From contig JAAZMX010000034.1 of the NCBI GenBank assembly GCA_012798565.1, positions 1 through 35,260 of the forward strand: 35,260 nucleotides of DNA, given 5' to 3'. The DNA is from Candidatus Kuenenbacteria bacterium. GTDB taxonomy: Bacteria; Patescibacteriota; Patescibacteriia; UBA2196; GWA2-42-15. The notes under the pieces are model-generated. The model made no database searches. It was not told where the DNA came from and saw only the letters and a program-made list of their open reading frames with translations. The translations under genes were made by a program, and so were the position numbers. Below are positions 33,165-35,260 of the stretch, piece by piece (position 1 is the first letter of the stretch; each line of letters starts with the position of its first letter).

Positions 33165-35039
33165 ATGATTACTGCCAAAGAATTACGACAAAAGTATATA
33201 GATTTTTTTAAAGCCAAAGGGCACACGCCAATACCCAGCGCGTCTTTGATGCCGGAAAATGATCCGTCGGTTTTGTTTACCACGGCGGGTATGCACCCTT
33301 TGGTGCCGTTTCTTTTGGGCGAAAAGCACCCAGCCGGCGCTAGATTGGTTAATTCACAAAAATGTATCCGCACCGGTGATATTGATGAGGTGGGTGATAA
33401 AATTCACCATACTTTTTTTGAAATGTTGGGACATTGGTCACTCGGTGATTATTTTAAAGAAGAGGCAATAAAGATGAGTTATGAATTTTTGACCAATGGG
33501 CTGGGGTTGGATAAAGGCAGACTAGCATTTACTGTTTTTGCCGGTGATGACAATGCTCCAGTGGATGAAGAGGCGGCTAGTGTTTGGCGGTCGCTGGGAA
33601 TAAAAAAAGAAAGGATAGTTTATTTGCCGAAAGCGGATAATTGGTGGGAGCCGTCTGGCTCTGGCGGGCCGTGTGGGCCATGTACTGAGATGTTTTATTG
33701 GTCGGATAAGGAAACGTCAGTGCCAGAGTCATTTGAGCCGAGCGATAAAAGATGGGTGGAGATCGGCAACGATGTTTTGATGCAGTATGAAAAGAAGGGT
33801 GAGAATAATTATATATTGGCTCATCAAAAGAATATTGATAATGGTACTGGGCTAGAGAGAAATTTGGCGATCTTGAATGGTTTTGACGATAATTATTTGA
33901 TAGATCTTTTTTGGCCGATAATTTTGAAAATTGAGGAGTTGAGTGGTAAGAAATACCTCATCCCGGTCTTATCATTAGAAAAGAGAGGAGGAGATGAAGA
34001 TGATACTCCTCTGTCCGCAGTAGCGGACACCTCCCCTAAGTTAGGGGAGGATGTAAAGAGGTCGATGCGGATTATTGCCGATCATCTGCGGGCGGCGGTG
34101 ATGATTATGGGCGATGATCTGGGTATCGCACCATCTAATGTGGATCAGGGTTATGTGGTCAGAAAATTGATTCGCCGGGCGATTCGCCATGGCCGGATGA
34201 TTGACATTCAAGAAAATTTCACGGATAAAATTGCCGCAGTGGTGATAGAAATAATGGGTGAGGCTTATCCGGAATTGGAACGAAACAGGAAATTTATTAT
34301 GGATAATTTAGTGGCAGAGGAAGAGAAGTTCGGGAAGACATTGCAGGAGGGGCTGAAAGTTTTTCATGAAAGCATTAAAACATTAAAGCATGAAAGCAAA
34401 AATGCAGTGGATGGGAAGTCGGCATTTGATCTTTATCAGTCATATGGGTTTCCGTTGGAGTTGACAAAAGAATTGGCCAAAGAAAATGGTTTGGAAGTTG
34501 ATGAGGTTGGCTTTGAGGAAGAATTTAAAAAGCACCAAGAGTTGTCGCGCACTGCGGCGGCGGGAAAATTTAAAGGCGGACTGGCCGATCATTCAGAAAA
34601 AGTGACAGCGTATCATACGGCGACGCATCTTTTGAACGCGGCCTTGAGACAAGTTTTGGGCGAGCACGTTTTTCAGAAAGGTTCTAATATTACAGAAGAG
34701 CGTTTGCGATTTGATTTTTCCCATCCGGAAAAAATGACGGCTGAGCAGATTAAACAAGTGGAAGATTTAGTGAATGAAATAATCCAAAAAAATGTGGCCG
34801 TGGAATGCGCGGAAATGACGGCCGAGGAAGCCAAAGTCCGAGGCGCTATTGGGGTATTCGCGGATAAGTATGGAGAAAAGGTAAAGGTGTATTCCGTGGG
34901 TGGTGGGGATATTTGTTTTTCCAAAGAGATTTGCGGCGGGCCACATGTGGAGAGGACAGGGGGGATGGGACATTTTAGAATCATAAAAGAGGAAGCTAGC
35001 TCGGCGGGAGTTCGACGTATTAAAGCAGTATTAGAATAG
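33165..35039 (+). CDS. alaS: Alanyl-tRNA synthetase ending after the editing domain, with repeat-derived inserts
   Basis: KARFTTAGMHPLVPFLLGEKHP-type N-terminus (VLFTTAGMHPLVPFLLGEKHPAGARLVNSQKCIRTGDIDEVGDKIHHTFFEMLGHWSLGDYF), HTATH and CGGPHV editing motifs; stops at RRIKAVLE. Confidence 0.96.
   Translation: MITAKELRQKYIDFFKAKGHTPIPSASLMPENDPSVLFTTAGMHPLVPFLLGEKHPAGARLVNSQKCIRTGDIDEVGDKIHHTFFEMLGHWSLGDYFKEEAIKMSYEFLTNGLGLDKGRLAFTVFAGDDNAPVDEEAASVWRSLGIKKERIVYLPKADNWWEPSGSGGPCGPCTEMFYWSDKETSVPESFEPSDKRWVEIGNDVLMQYEKKGENNYILAHQKNIDNGTGLERNLAILNGFDDNYLIDLFWPIILKIEELSGKKYLIPVLSLEKRGGDEDDTPLSAVADTSPKLGEDVKRSMRIIADHLRAAVMIMGDDLGIAPSNVDQGYVVRKLIRRAIRHGRMIDIQENFTDKIAAVVIEIMGEAYPELERNRKFIMDNLVAEEEKFGKTLQEGLKVFHESIKTLKHESKNAVDGKSAFDLYQSYGFPLELTKELAKENGLEVDEVGFEEEFKKHQELSRTAAAGKFKGGLADHSEKVTAYHTATHLLNAALRQVLGEHVFQKGSNITEERLRFDFSHPEKMTAEQIKQVEDLVNEIIQKNVAVECAEMTAEEAKVRGAIGVFADKYGEKVKVYSVGGGDICFSKEICGGPHVERTGGMGHFRIIKEEASSAGVRRIKAVLE
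34012..34050. repeat. Two palindromes inside alaS
   Basis: TGTCCGC-agta-GCGGACA (34012-34029) and CCTCCCCTAA-g-TTAGGGGAGG (34030-34050). Confidence 0.85.
34365..34404. repeat. Octamer array inside alaS, 4-5 units
   Basis: catgaaag|cattaaaa|cattaaag|catgaaag|caaaaatg, translated HESIKTLKHESKNA. Confidence 0.85.
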
Positions 35040-35087
35040 ACACGGGATCCTTCCCCCGATGTCCTCGGGGAAGGATAAATTTTTTTA

Positions 35088-35110
35088 AACAGGCTTTTAG
35101 CCTGTTTTTT
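35088..35110 (+). terminator. Intrinsic terminator of alaS
   Basis: AACAGGCT-ttt-AGCCTGTT followed by TTTT. Confidence 0.8.
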
Positions 35111-35120
35111 GGTTTTGCGG

Positions 35121-35257
35121 TGCAGAAGATGAGATACATAGGTAACACCCATAAATTGCCCAAAGTAAAAGTTTTGGGTAAAATCAAAGGTTAATTCTAA
35201 TGTATTTTATCTTATGAGAAATTACCAGGAACGCGGTTTAATATGTCTTGATCTTTG
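35121..35257 (-). mobile_element. Terminal 137-bp repeat, right copy, inverted
   Basis: Exact reverse complement of 1-137. Confidence 0.6.
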
Positions 35258-35260
35258 GCG

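Noticed and set aside
34673-35152. 159-aa minus-strand ORF starting MGVTYVSHLL
   Set aside because: Runs from the terminal repeat antisense through alaS; the MGVTYVSHLL start shared with 106..309 only reflects the inverted repeat.
1-35257. Linear plasmid or phage genome with terminal inverted repeats
   Set aside because: Content is core chromosomal housekeeping (ribosomal proteins, secY, tuf, aaRS); the repeats contain the tail of a truncated ORF, fitting IS-bounded contig ends better.

Overview
The window is a chromosomal segment with the gene content and style of a Patescibacteria/CPR genome (taxonomic placement is inference). It carries: a CAP-domain secreted protein; two GT4-type glycosyltransferases; a response regulator and histidine kinase pair; a nearly complete S10-spc ribosomal block on the minus strand (tuf-rpsJ-rplC...rplO-secY, no rpmD/L30); glyS; an M16 peptidase; an AI-2E-type permease; tRNA-Asn(GTT); a GNAT protein; mnmA; a PAP2-like protein; an ADP-forming acyl-CoA synthetase; recJ; an RNase HI-like gene; and an alaS that ends after the editing domain. 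The most exciting signal is at 25768-26022. A TTGACA-N18-TATAAT promoter drives a near-leaderless 19-codon ORF, MQRLTNNFNNNNNNRWRVG, in which 8 of 9 consecutive codons are Asn. It is followed by a 17-bp antiterminator-type hairpin that is mutually exclusive with an intrinsic terminator, and then immediately by the tRNA-Asn(GTT) gene. This looks like ribosome-mediated attenuation of a tRNA gene by its own cognate codons. A second theme is dispersed small repeats. A degenerate octamer repeat (consensus CAYTWRAR) occurs at several gene borders and inside alaS. Tandem perfect hairpins are inserted in frame inside mnmA, alaS and the N-terminus of the histidine kinase. REP-like elements with compensatory stems also occur. 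The window is bounded by perfect 137-bp inverted repeats that are probably the ends of two insertion-sequence copies.
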